Notes: generated by a model not told the origin, from the sequence alone. A stretch of 19,385 nt of DNA from Candidatus Parvarchaeota archaeon (GCA_023380435.1 JAMCRB010000021.1:1-19385); one strand, 5' to 3'; shown: positions 6,825 through 15,621, numbered from the stretch's first letter. Program-made: numbers and translations.

Positions 6825-7658
6825 TCAGATGCCGAGTATCTTCAGGACAGGTATGTAACCGAGTAACATCAAAGCGGACATCGCAGCGGACACGCCGAAT
6901 GAAGCCGCCCAATAGACTTTATTCCATCTGAATACTTTCGCCCCGTCCAAAGCTATTGAGTTCGGATTTCCGAGCGGCAGCAGATTAAACGCGGCCAGAT
7001 AGAAGTTTATATACGTTCCAAGGCCGAATATCAGCAGTATAAATTTTGTAACAAAATCAATCCCGATGTACGGTATTACATCAAGGAATATATAAAAAAG
7101 CGCCAGGAAGATCGTTCCAAAAACAAGATTAATCGCCGGCCCAGCGAATGAGATTATCCCATATCGGTCCCTAAAGCCCTTCGGGTCTAAATACGGTTCC
7201 TGCGGGTCTGGCTGGAAGTACGTTGCGCCGGGTGCCGCAAATAGTATTCCGATAAGAAAGGCCCCTATCAGGGCGATCATCAGAAAAGGCATCCAGACTA
7301 TAAATTCAGCTTTGTAACCGAATTTCTGGGCCTCAAACTTGTGCATCAATTCGTGCATTATAAATGCAGGCCCCAAAACTATCGCCGATGCAGCGATGTA
7401 AAGAAGATAAAATGAATTAAAGGCAGGGTATAAGACATATCCAAATGCGACAGCAAGAACAATCCATGCCAATAGTATATTTCCCACCTCGCGTCTCGAA
7501 AACCTCTCCTTAAAGTTTTTAAATCTGAGCGGAGCTCGCATTCCACTGGCCTTTTTAGAGTAATCCAGGCCTATGACTTTCTCCCAAGGCTGTTTTTTGT
7601 ACCTAAAAACGTGCGTCAGCGATTTTTTCCTGACTATCTTTACTTTTCCTTTGGCCAT
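6825..7658 (-). CDS. Site-2-protease family (M50) membrane metalloprotease, PDZ-less
   Basis: A 277-residue polytopic membrane protease. After a basic 55-residue N-terminal region come hydrophobic segments at about 60-77 and 83-101, with zinc motif HELMH (H102, E103, H106) at the end of the second. Further membrane segments fall near 122-140, 170-195 and 205-226, then the second active-site motif NLLPLGNPNSIALDG with D238, and a last membrane segment. It is the compact archaeal type without PDZ or CBS domains. Its start overlaps the end of the KsgA gene by 19 nt, making it the last gene of a four-gene minus-strand unit. Confidence 0.88.
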   Translation of the reverse strand: MAKGKVKIVRKKSLTHVFRYKKQPWEKVIGLDYSKKASGMRAPLRFKNFKERFSRREVGNILLAWIVLAVAFGYVLYPAFNSFYLLYIAASAIVLGPAFIMHELMHKFEAQKFGYKAEFIVWMPFLMIALIGAFLIGILFAAPGATYFQPDPQEPYLDPKGFRDRYGIISFAGPAINLVFGTIFLALFYIFLDVIPYIGIDFVTKFILLIFGLGTYINFYLAAFNLLPLGNPNSIALDGAKVFRWNKVYWAASFGVSAAMSALMLLGYIPVLKILGI

Positions 7659-8434
7659 ATTCTTAACTTCTTAACTTCATTATATATAAACAGCAATTCA
7701 TCTACTTCGAAGAAAAATACCTTGGTCCTTAGGGTGCTTTCATTTAGACCGGAGACTTTACTCCTGAAATCGTCTTTATCTTTGACGTTCAGGCTGGCCC
7801 GGCTGTCCATCAGAGCAGAGTATAGGTTTTTCTTTTTGTGCTGGAACAAAAGCTTTGCAAACGATAAAAAACTTCTGTCTATTTCGATTTTTTTAGGCTC
7901 CAACTTTATTATCACCGAGTCCACGGCCGGCTTCGGCCTGAAAGAGCTTTTACTGACCTGCGACACAAACGATGGGTTTGACGCGTATTGCGCAAAAACA
8001 GACAGCATCGAGTAGTCTCTGACGCCCGGTATTGAAACCATCCTTTCGCCGAACTCTTTCTGGTACATTAAGACTGCAAGAGAATCCTTCTTTTTGTTTA
8101 AGAAAAGTATTATTTTTTCGGTTATTGGCGAAGAAATGGCATACGGAAGATTTGATATTATCTTGTTCACATCATTTGGGAAATCGTATTTCAGTGCATC
8201 CTCGTTTACATACTCTATGTTTTTCAGGTCCCGGAGCAGCATTTTTGACTGGTCCAGCAGGTTGATGTCCATCTCGACGGCGTATATTTTTGAAACGAAA
8301 GGACTTATCCTTTTTGTGAGTCTCCCGTCGCCGCTTCCTATCTCCAGTACAACATCTTCTTTCTTTAGAGCTGACGCTTCGATTATCTTATTGAACACCG
8401 CTTCGTTGTTAAGGAAGACCTTAGTATTTCTCAT
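7640..8434 (-). CDS. rsmA: KsgA/Dim1 16S rRNA dimethyladenosine transferase
   Basis: A SAM-dependent enzyme that dimethylates two adjacent adenosines near the 3' end of 16S rRNA during small-subunit maturation. The 264-residue product shows SAM motif I EIGSGDGRLT (31-40), the acidic end of motif II (VEMD), motif III (NEDALKYDF) and catalytic motif IV NLPY (95-98), then the family's FRPKPAVDS segment and a helical C-terminal domain. Nothing essential is missing. Its ATG overlaps the upstream GTPase stop (ATGA), and its end overlaps the M50 start, so translation of the three genes is probably coupled. Confidence 0.93.
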   Translation of the reverse strand: MRNTKVFLNNEAVFNKIIEASALKKEDVVLEIGSGDGRLTKRISPFVSKIYAVEMDINLLDQSKMLLRDLKNIEYVNEDALKYDFPNDVNKIISNLPYAISSPITEKIILFLNKKKDSLAVLMYQKEFGERMVSIPGVRDYSMLSVFAQYASNPSFVSQVSKSSFRPKPAVDSVIIKLEPKKIEIDRSFLSFAKLLFQHKKKNLYSALMDSRASLNVKDKDDFRSKVSGLNESTLRTKVFFFEVDELLFIYNEVKKLRIWPKEK

Positions 8435-9570
8435 ACAATTATCTTTATTACCTGGCCGTTTAAAACGCTTGAATCGTTCCTTATTTTCATATTGGTCCTG
8501 CAGTCTATCGCGCCTTTGTACTTGTCCGCTATCTCTGAATGAATGAGGCGTGCTACGTCCTTTGGCGTTGAGTTTGGCGGAACAAGGTATGCGTCGGGTA
8601 GGACTCTGCCGTGGCCATCTGTTAGATGCTTTTCATCTTCAACAGTAAAAACGACTTTGTAGCCCATTAAATCGAAAACTAGTTTATTCAAAAGATTATC
8701 GATGCCGGTTCCACCGTGCCTGTCTATTATGCCTTTGATTATTTGAAGAGCATTCTTCTGCTGGTCATTCAAATTTCCTGTGATTTTGAAGTCTTCACCG
8801 TTGTAAGATATAAAACCGTGCTTTACGGCCTCTTTAAGCGTCAACTCTGCGGCAGCAGAACACGGTATAAATGTGTATTTGAAATCTTTCTTCAGCTTCT
8901 CCATCGTGTCTTTTAAGTTTTGGGCAGAATCCATCTTGTTGCAGGCGATTATTATCGGCTTTATCCTGGTTATTATCTCTTCTGATATCTTTCTGGCGTT
9001 CTCTTCCGTTATCTGTGTTATCTTTAACCGGTTTATTATTTCCTTTACATGCTCATATGTTATACCAAGGCCCGAAAGGTTTTTTGATACCATAAGCGTT
9101 ATGTCCTCTCCAAGCCTGGATTTTGATTTGAATATTATCGAGTCGAGCCATGTCAATAGCTCATTTTCCACGATTTTTACATCCTCTCTGGCATAGTGGT
9201 CGACTGCCGGCAGGCCGGAAGAATTTGTCTTACCTGATACGTCTACCACTTCTATAAGAGCCTCTGCCTCCATAGCATCGCTCAAGAACTTGTTACCCAG
9301 TCCTTTTCCGGCGCTTGCGCCTTCTATCAAACCTGCTACGTCTATTAAATCAAATGGGACCATCCTGACGCCGTCTACACAGGGTGAATTGTGGGGATTG
9401 CATTTTACATGAAATTCCGACTCTGGACACTTTACTCTAAGGTAAGCTACTCCTTTATTCGGGTCGATTGTTGTGAAAGGCCTGTCCTCTATCTGCACAT
9501 CCTCGAGCGTAAGCGCCTTGAAAAGCGTGCTTTTGCCGACGTTTGTTCTCCCTATAAGACCTATCTTCAT
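8431..9570 (-). CDS. Obg/YchF-superfamily GTPase with C-terminal TGS domain
   Basis: A 379-residue translation-associated P-loop GTPase of the Obg-HflX group (archaeal MJ1332/YchF-like). The G1 motif GRTNVGKST is at 7-15, switch I has TTIDPN, G3 is DVAGL (77-81), followed by GKGLGNKFL, and G4 is NKMD (211-214). NKMD is the GTP-specific form; bacterial YchF and human OLA1 have altered G4 and prefer ATP, so this one likely uses GTP. A helical insert with Cys pairs (near 48-64) follows switch I. The last 80 residues form a TGS domain ending in a typical strand (GQVIKIIV). Its start overlaps the upstream membrane-protein stop by ATGA. Such proteins bind ribosomes. Confidence 0.88.
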   Translation of the reverse strand: MKIGLIGRTNVGKSTLFKALTLEDVQIEDRPFTTIDPNKGVAYLRVKCPESEFHVKCNPHNSPCVDGVRMVPFDLIDVAGLIEGASAGKGLGNKFLSDAMEAEALIEVVDVSGKTNSSGLPAVDHYAREDVKIVENELLTWLDSIIFKSKSRLGEDITLMVSKNLSGLGITYEHVKEIINRLKITQITEENARKISEEIITRIKPIIIACNKMDSAQNLKDTMEKLKKDFKYTFIPCSAAAELTLKEAVKHGFISYNGEDFKITGNLNDQQKNALQIIKGIIDRHGGTGIDNLLNKLVFDLMGYKVVFTVEDEKHLTDGHGRVLPDAYLVPPNSTPKDVARLIHSEIADKYKGAIDCRTNMKIRNDSSVLNGQVIKIIV

Positions 9571-9917
9571 AAAGCCTGGATAATCAGTATAAATTCGGTT
9601 ACTCCGAAAAATAATATCTGATAGATTATAAGCCTTATGAAATCATACTTTAAGACAGAGTAAAAAGCGGAGAAAATCAGGTCAAAAAGCATGATTATAA
9701 TAAGCGTTATTAAGAAATATGACTCCTGGACGAACAGGGAGAGCAAGACCAGCACGGCCATCTCTATGAATATCAGATAAATCCCAAATATCTTATCGGC
9801 ATGGATTTTAGATGAAAATTTTGATATTTCGTCCTCGGTGTAAACCCCCAAAAAATATCCGGTGGGAAAGCTGAACGACACCAGCAAAAGCAAAAGCGTA
9901 ACTGTCACGATATCCAT
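9567..9917 (-). CDS. Small integral membrane protein, unknown function
   Basis: A 116-residue, very hydrophobic protein that I do not recognise. About four membrane segments are visible: residues 2-20, 44-62, 65-85 and 94-114, with a short charged loop (YTEDEISKFSSKIHADK) between the first two. The ATG at 9917 is preferred over a GTG at 9959 because a TATA-like TTAAAATA (9937-9944, minus strand) lies 25 nt upstream. It leads the minus-strand unit with the GTPase, KsgA and M50 genes, and its stop overlaps the GTPase start in an ATGA. Confidence 0.65.
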   Translation of the reverse strand: MDIVTVTLLLLLVSFSFPTGYFLGVYTEDEISKFSSKIHADKIFGIYLIFIEMAVLVLLSLFVQESYFLITLIIIMLFDLIFSAFYSVLKYDFIRLIIYQILFFGVTEFILIIQAL

Positions 9918-10049
9918 AATAAGTATAACACAGCAGTATTTTAATACCGATGCGCCCACCCAGAATGTACATCCCTGCCGGGATTATGCAAAAAAACGCC
10001 TTAAATTCAAATAAAGCTAAAATAAATATGCGCACTGAGATGATTTTTA
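9918..10049. promoter_or_regulatory. Divergent promoter region, GTPase-unit / flippase
   Basis: On the minus strand TTAAAATA at 9937-9944 is placed for the membrane-protein start at 9917. On the plus strand an AAATAAAT block at 10019-10027 is about 25 nt before the flippase ATG at 10050. Nothing else recognisable is seen in this spacer. Confidence 0.4.
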
Positions 10050-11579
10050 ATGGATCCGAATGTTGAACAGGCAAATGAAGAGCAAATGCTGGCCTCTAAC
10101 AGTCTATTTGGATTTCTTCGTACCGGCTCAAAATTTATAGTCGCTTTCCTTCTCAGTGTACTTTTTGTAAGGATACTCGGTGCAGAAAATTACGGTATAT
10201 ACTCGATATTGACTATGTACTGGAGCCTTGCGGCAGGTTTGTCTGTTTTTGGCCTAAACAGCTCGCTGCTATACGGAATTGCCAGGTACCGGGCAAAAAA
10301 CAACAGGGGCGCGCTTAGATGGATAGTCGAACATAATCTGATACTCTTGATAATGGCCTCGATAATAGGTTCGGTTGGACTCTATGCAGCTTCTTATCCT
10401 TTGAGCGTAATTTATCATGTCCCCAGTATAGCCCCGCTGCTGCAGATACTTGCGATAGGCTTAGTTGCATTCAACCTCAGCGAAAGCTTTGAGAATCAGA
10501 TCTACATAGGCTACCAGAAGATGAAGTACGGGTTCCTGACCGGCGTCTTATTCGACGGACTCAGGATAGTGCAGTTGGCAGTCGTTTACCTTGGCTTCGG
10601 GTTGTTGGGCGCGATAACTTTCTACGATGTGATATACCTGATAGTAGCAAGCGTAGGCGGGATGTTTGTTTACAAAATCGTAAAAAAAGAACCCAAAAAA
10701 GACAGGCCTGACGAGCAGGAGATAAAGCACATTGTGAAATACAGGAATTTTTCGTATGCAAGCTCGCTGATATCGCTTTTCTACGGGCCGCTTATAGTGT
10801 TCATACTTGGTGCGGTGGCCCCAAACCTTACTTTTGTTAGTTTTTACAGGGTCGGATTAATTATGGCAGGGCTTATAGGGGTACCTGCAACGGCGATAGG
10901 GTCTGCTTTCTTTTCTTCGATAACAAAACACCTGGAAAAAGGCGAAATCGAAACTTTTCACAGACTTCAAAAAAGACTTCTTAAATATTCCGCATTTGTC
11001 ACGTTTCCTCTGGTATTCGCCGCGATATTATCGGCTAAGCAATTGATAGCCTTTTTGTACAAAGCTACGTTTTCTGGCGCCGAGATCCCATTCATAATAA
11101 TGCTGATACCTATACTGATAATAGGCCTTTTCGGCCCGATGCCGATGATATTAAGCGCGACGGGAAGGCAGAAACAGTATATGTATTCTACCGCTCTGGG
11201 AGCGGCACTCGGCCTTGGCTTGTCCGTAATACTTGTGCCTTTTCTGCTCTCGGATGGGGCTGCTATAGTCTACGCTGTTGTAAGCCTCTCGATGCTCGGG
11301 TCAAACCTGTTCTTTGTGTCGAAGTTCGTGAAGATAAAACTCCCATATATTGACTTTTTGAAGGGACTTTTTGCCGCTGCTGTCATGTCTATATTTCTCT
11401 ATTTTACACTGCCGGTGATAGCTCTGCATCTGCTACCGGTTATACTTATAGCAGGGCTGGTGATATACGTTGCTGTTCTTTACATTATAAAGGCAATAAA
11501 CAGGAATGAGCTAGCTTTTATAATCAAACTGGTAAAGGCAGATAAGCTTTTCAAGGCCCTTGGCCGCAATAACAAATAA
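10050..11579 (+). CDS. Polysaccharide/lipid-oligosaccharide flippase (MATE/Wzx-like)
   Basis: A 509-residue protein with about 12-14 hydrophobic segments, characteristic of the MOP superfamily (Wzx/RfbX, archaeal AglR-like). The N-terminus has the family pattern SLFGFLRTGSKFIVAFLLSV followed by RILGAENYGIYSI, and a similar arrangement recurs in the second half around PMILSATGRQKQYMY. These proteins move lipid-linked glycans across the membrane. An oligosaccharyltransferase two genes downstream suggests that this protein flips the donor for N-glycosylation; that link is inferred from context. A TATA-like block at 10019-10027 implies a leaderless start. Confidence 0.88.
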   Translation: MDPNVEQANEEQMLASNSLFGFLRTGSKFIVAFLLSVLFVRILGAENYGIYSILTMYWSLAAGLSVFGLNSSLLYGIARYRAKNNRGALRWIVEHNLILLIMASIIGSVGLYAASYPLSVIYHVPSIAPLLQILAIGLVAFNLSESFENQIYIGYQKMKYGFLTGVLFDGLRIVQLAVVYLGFGLLGAITFYDVIYLIVASVGGMFVYKIVKKEPKKDRPDEQEIKHIVKYRNFSYASSLISLFYGPLIVFILGAVAPNLTFVSFYRVGLIMAGLIGVPATAIGSAFFSSITKHLEKGEIETFHRLQKRLLKYSAFVTFPLVFAAILSAKQLIAFLYKATFSGAEIPFIIMLIPILIIGLFGPMPMILSATGRQKQYMYSTALGAALGLGLSVILVPFLLSDGAAIVYAVVSLSMLGSNLFFVSKFVKIKLPYIDFLKGLFAAAVMSIFLYFTLPVIALHLLPVILIAGLVIYVAVLYIIKAINRNELAFIIKLVKADKLFKALGRNNK

Positions 11580-11580
11580 A

Positions 11581-11588
11581 CTTTAATA
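11581..11588 (+). promoter_or_regulatory. TATA-like element of pgiA
   Basis: CTTTAATA, centred 26 nt before the pgiA ATG at 11610 and starting two bases after the flippase stop, suggests an independent leaderless transcript. Confidence 0.4.
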
Positions 11589-11609
11589 CGATGACGCACA
11601 CGATATTGA

Positions 11610-12389
11610 ATGAAATTAAACGCTTCAAATGTCGATTTAGAGTACGATGAATCGGAAAAAATGCTTTATTCAGACGGTGTCGAGGTGCCGTTCTCCACCA
11701 GAAAAGTGGGAGAGATGAAAGATGTGCTTTTTAGGCCGGATTTCATAAACGAAAAAAACAAAAATGATATAATATACCGCATGTTTAGAAACGCCGGGGT
11801 ATCAAAAAACCAGACCATTTTCGATGCACACAATATAAGATACGATGTCACATCCATAGAAGACTATGACTTGGGAGGAGAGTTCACAAAAACTCTTGGC
11901 CACTATCATCCGATAGTGGAGAACGGCCTAGCATACCCGGAAATATATGAAGTACTTTTCGGGGAGGCAGTATACCTTCTGCAGAAAAAAAATGAAAATG
12001 GCAGTTATGAGGTGATACTAGTACATGCAAAGAAGGGAGATAAGGTCATAATGCCGCCAAACTACGGACATATATCGATAAATATCGGCGGATCCGTTCT
12101 CATAGAGGCGAACCTGGTAAATTCTACTTTCACCTCGGACTACCAGTCGATAAAAAACATGCATGGGGGCGCAGTTTACGTACTCAGAAAAGACAATATG
12201 GTTGTGAATAAAGAGTATAAAGATGTATCCATAGCACACCAGGATGCGAAAACACCTGAGTTCCTTGACCAAGCAAAAGGCTTATACGATGAATACATAA
12301 GCCAGCCAAAACACTTTGTGTTTTTGAACCGGCCGGAGTTCCTATTGTGGAGCCACGACAGGTGGGACATAAGTTCGCAGCATTTTTAG
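11610..12389 (+). CDS. pgiA: Archaeal cupin-type glucose-6-phosphate isomerase
   Basis: Interconverts glucose-6-phosphate and fructose-6-phosphate with a metal held in a cupin barrel, unrelated to the usual bacterial PGI. Metal ligands in the cupin motif are visible: LGHYHP (H98, H100), YPEIYEVLFG (E111) and the second-motif His in MPPNYGHISINIG (H154). The 259 residues exceed the roughly 190 of the Pyrococcus and Thermococcus enzymes, because of a longer N-terminal region and an extended C-terminal tail ending WSHDRWDISSQHF. Context between a flippase and STT3 fits sugar-phosphate supply for glycan synthesis as well as central metabolism. Confidence 0.88.
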   Translation: MKLNASNVDLEYDESEKMLYSDGVEVPFSTRKVGEMKDVLFRPDFINEKNKNDIIYRMFRNAGVSKNQTIFDAHNIRYDVTSIEDYDLGGEFTKTLGHYHPIVENGLAYPEIYEVLFGEAVYLLQKKNENGSYEVILVHAKKGDKVIMPPNYGHISINIGGSVLIEANLVNSTFTSDYQSIKNMHGGAVYVLRKDNMVVNKEYKDVSIAHQDAKTPEFLDQAKGLYDEYISQPKHFVFLNRPEFLLWSHDRWDISSQHF

Positions 12390-12410
12390 AGAATCAGAAA
12401 GGTTTAATAA

Positions 12411-12418
12411 CTATAAAA
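12411..12418 (+). promoter_or_regulatory. TATA-like element of the STT3 gene
   Basis: CTATAAAA lies about 25 nt before the ATG at 12439 and just after the pgiA stop, fitting a leaderless transcript that probably continues into the CMP kinase gene. Confidence 0.45.
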
Positions 12419-12438
12419 AATTTGTTATACGTAATGTT

Positions 12439-15400
12439 ATGGATGAGGGAAACGACCTAAAAAAGACGGAAAAGGAGATAGAATCCGTTGGAACCGAGAT
12501 AAAAAAGGAGCTTTCAACCGAATCCGGTGAGATAAAGAAAGAGGAAAAGGACTTATTAGACAGAGAGAAAAAGCTGGAGGCCCTGAGAAAAGAGAGAGAA
12601 GCACTGGAAAAGGCTGAAAGAGAGCTGAAAGGGAAGAAGCCTGGTGAAATAGAGATAGAGCTTAATTTCGATGCAGCAAAAAAAGTCGGGGGCTTCCTTT
12701 ATACATGGTTGATACAGAAAAAAGTGCTTTTCTATATTCTTCTTCTACTTGCTGTTATAATAGGGCTTATAATCCACACTGCCAGCATACCTGGTTTGGT
12801 AAACCCCCTGTCGAGTAACCCTGCTCTAATAGGGAGCAATTATCTGAATATGGGCGGTTCGCTAAGCGGGCTTGACCCGTATATATTTTATGTAGAGATG
12901 CAGAACGTGCTTCACACGGGAAATGTACCTAGTATCGAACATCTTGAATACCTGCCGATAGGGCTTCCTACTAGATCCGATGAAATGATTGTTTCTTTCT
13001 TCGGTGCGTACATGGCCAGAACTCTGGACCCGATAGTGCCTGGGTCTAGTCCTATGACCTGGTTCATACTCATACCTGCAATAGTGACTGCCCTGTCCGC
13101 TCTTCTGCTGTTTTTAATCTGCCTTGCGATGTTTGATGATTACTGGATAGCCACAATAAGCGCGTTTATCCTGCCCGCGTTTCTGACGTTTTTAAGCAGG
13201 TCTACGGCAGGCTTCTCGCAAAAAACCGCAATTGGATTCATGTTCATACTTCTTGCAATATACTTTTTGATAAAAACAATAAAATCAAACAAACTCAGGA
13301 CAAAACTGCTTTATGGCGTTTTACTGGGCATAGCGACTGGTCTGACCGCAGATGCTTCAGGATATGTCGATTATATAATAATGATAATACCCCTGACGTA
13401 CCTGGTAATGATAATCCTTGGATACGCGAAAAAAGAGGATTTGTATTCTTATCTTCCGTTCGGCTTATGGGTGCCGATAAAAATGAGCTTTATGGTATTT
13501 ACAGTATCTGATCTTCTACATAATGGACAGAACTACCCGATGCTTGTAGCTTACGTCGTCGTATTGTTTGATTTGTTCATATACCAAAAATACAGGCATA
13601 AATTAAAGATTCCTGTAATAAACGAGGGTATATCGATAGTAATATACGGTTTGCTAATTACGATAGCGCTGCTGGCCCTTAGCGGTTTGAAGAGGTTAGA
13701 GCACATATTTGCCTACATAATAGGAGAAGTCACAAATCCTTTAGGTGTCGGAACAGTCAGCCCGGTAACTTTGACGATAGCTGAATTTGCCAAACTTGAT
13801 CTGCTTCAGAGAGTGACAGATTACAATTTCATACTGGGCAGCGGAAACAACACTATAGGCATAAATTTCCTACTTTTCTCCGTAGGCGCTATACTGGCGC
13901 TGTATTTCGTGCTCAAGAGATTTAGACACTGGTATGTTGCGTTCTTATTATTGACGCCTTTCATCCTTTTGATGGCCGGGGGGGCCTTTACTTATGGCGG
14001 GGCCGCATACTCTCTTCTTCTGGTCTTTATAGCCATGGAATTCATTCCGCTGGCGTATATACTTATAAATCGCAAAGATGAATCCATAAAGAAATTAACG
14101 GGTGTCGTTTCTACACTCACGCTTGTCGCGATAATAATGACGGTTGTTTTCCTGTCATTAAATCAGAACGTAAACCATTATAAAGACGGCGCAATCGGCT
14201 TTGGAGTAATACTTCTTTTGGTACTAGCTTTCGATAAGCATAAGGAAACCGATAAATTCTCCGAACTGGCAATTATTCCACTTGTATTTTTCATTCTTGC
14301 TCTTGTTTTGTCGAACGTTGAAAGCAGGCTGCTTGAGCCCACGGAATGGATTGCAGCGATATTGATACCATTTGCCATAGTATTTATTTTCAGAAAGGCA
14401 TTTGATTTTTCAAGCCTTGCACTAAAGGGCAACAAAAAGCTTATTTTTGGTGCGCTAGTGATCATAGTGATAATAGCGTTCGTATTCGTGGCTTATGACC
14501 TAAGCTCAAGCCTAAACCTTTCATACAAATCTGCACAGCAAAGCGGCAGCGGACTACTACTGTGGGGGCCAACATTAGAATGGATTAACCAGAATACGCC
14601 GGTAAACACTTCGATAATCTCGTGGTGGGATTACGGTTACTGGGAGGAAGCAATAGCAAACAGAACTGCGGTAGCAGATGGGAGCAACGCCTATGGGTAC
14701 CAGTCTATGATAGCCAAATACTTCTTCGAGGCGGAATCGCCTTACGTATACTCGACATATCTGAATTTCATCCACAAACCGACATATGCTGTTATAAGCG
14801 GGAGCGAGGTGTTGAAGTTCTCTGCTATATCCACGATAGCTCTGGAGCCGACGGAATTTGATCCTTTCCCTGAAAGCTCAGTATCGCCAAATTCAAACAA
14901 CGTTGGTAACAAGAGTTACAAATATGTGGTCGCATTTGCCAATGGGAATGCAGGATATGTCGGTCCAAGCGCGCCTATAGCGGGGCAGCCTGGCAATGGC
15001 TCTAATTATTTGATTGTAGAAGTCCTTATTCCTTTCAATGAGACCAATAATTCGATCCAACAGGGCGATCCATACGGAGTCATATACAATACACTTACAC
15101 AGCAGGAGTCTAATCCGCTGCCTATAGATAATTTCTGTGTGTATAGCCATGGCTGTACACAGGTTTCCAATTCGGGTATACCTGGCGCAGTTATGATGCT
15201 TAATGCGACACCGATAGTAAATCTACACATAGGGGGCTACGAAAACCAGACGGGCGGATATGCCACTCTGCCGATTAATATGTCGCTGCCTCAGTTTGGA
15301 GGGGATCCTACTTCAGTTCTCTTTATGCCTAATGAGACGCTAAACACACTATTTGACAAGCTTTATCTGCTGAATGAGAGTGTTCCCGGCTTCAAGCTGC

Positions 15401-15621
15401 TTTATACGGACAATTTGCCGGTTAACTCATACCTCAGCATAAACAACCAAGTGCTCACAAACATAAATGTATACCAGATAAATTACACGCAGCTGGCAAA
15501 CTACTCTCTGACGAGTGCATGCTCAATAAACCCATCGGCGGATAATTACTGCGCAAACCTTAGCTACCTGCCCGCGGTTTATTCCACGGCAGAATCTAAG
15601 ATAAACAGTACCCAGATATAG
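12439..15621 (+). CDS. aglB: STT3/AglB oligosaccharyltransferase with charged N-terminal extension
   Basis: The single-subunit archaeal oligosaccharyltransferase moves a lipid-linked glycan to Asn in N-x-S/T. The 1060-residue product has a Lys/Glu-rich, coiled-coil-like extension (about 1-75), about 13 membrane segments (about 95-690) and an outer C-terminal globular domain. Recognised motifs are the first acidic motif GLDPY (D146), TIAE in the external loop (446-449, the TIXE motif) and the acceptor-binding WWDYG (729-733). The second acidic motif, normally G-x-x-D-x-D/E, reads GFSQKT (258-263) and lacks both acids. The external domain contains about 15 N-x-S/T sequons. It is longer than most AglB proteins. 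A flippase and a sugar-phosphate isomerase lie upstream. Confidence 0.92.
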   Translation: MDEGNDLKKTEKEIESVGTEIKKELSTESGEIKKEEKDLLDREKKLEALRKEREALEKAERELKGKKPGEIEIELNFDAAKKVGGFLYTWLIQKKVLFYILLLLAVIIGLIIHTASIPGLVNPLSSNPALIGSNYLNMGGSLSGLDPYIFYVEMQNVLHTGNVPSIEHLEYLPIGLPTRSDEMIVSFFGAYMARTLDPIVPGSSPMTWFILIPAIVTALSALLLFLICLAMFDDYWIATISAFILPAFLTFLSRSTAGFSQKTAIGFMFILLAIYFLIKTIKSNKLRTKLLYGVLLGIATGLTADASGYVDYIIMIIPLTYLVMIILGYAKKEDLYSYLPFGLWVPIKMSFMVFTVSDLLHNGQNYPMLVAYVVVLFDLFIYQKYRHKLKIPVINEGISIVIYGLLITIALLALSGLKRLEHIFAYIIGEVTNPLGVGTVSPVTLTIAEFAKLDLLQRVTDYNFILGSGNNTIGINFLLFSVGAILALYFVLKRFRHWYVAFLLLTPFILLMAGGAFTYGGAAYSLLLVFIAMEFIPLAYILINRKDESIKKLTGVVSTLTLVAIIMTVVFLSLNQNVNHYKDGAIGFGVILLLVLAFDKHKETDKFSELAIIPLVFFILALVLSNVESRLLEPTEWIAAILIPFAIVFIFRKAFDFSSLALKGNKKLIFGALVIIVIIAFVFVAYDLSSSLNLSYKSAQQSGSGLLLWGPTLEWINQNTPVNTSIISWWDYGYWEEAIANRTAVADGSNAYGYQSMIAKYFFEAESPYVYSTYLNFIHKPTYAVISGSEVLKFSAISTIALEPTEFDPFPESSVSPNSNNVGNKSYKYVVAFANGNAGYVGPSAPIAGQPGNGSNYLIVEVLIPFNETNNSIQQGDPYGVIYNTLTQQESNPLPIDNFCVYSHGCTQVSNSGIPGAVMMLNATPIVNLHIGGYENQTGGYATLPINMSLPQFGGDPTSVLFMPNETLNTLFDKLYLLNESVPGFKLLYTDNLPVNSYLSINNQVLTNINVYQINYTQLANYSLTSACSINPSADNYCANLSYLPAVYSTAESKINSTQI

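Noticed and set aside
6781..6912. Longer PAC2 start at 6912.
   Set aside because: It would overlap the end of the M50 protease gene on the same strand, and a TATA-like box at 6802-6809 points to the ATG at 6780.
9918..9959. GTG start at 9959 for the small membrane protein.
   Set aside because: The TATA-like box at 9937-9944 would lie inside the coding sequence; the ATG at 9917 matches the spacing seen elsewhere.
14178..15230. Minus-strand ORFs of 66-95 codons inside the STT3 gene.
   Set aside because: They are antisense shadows of a clearly coding gene.
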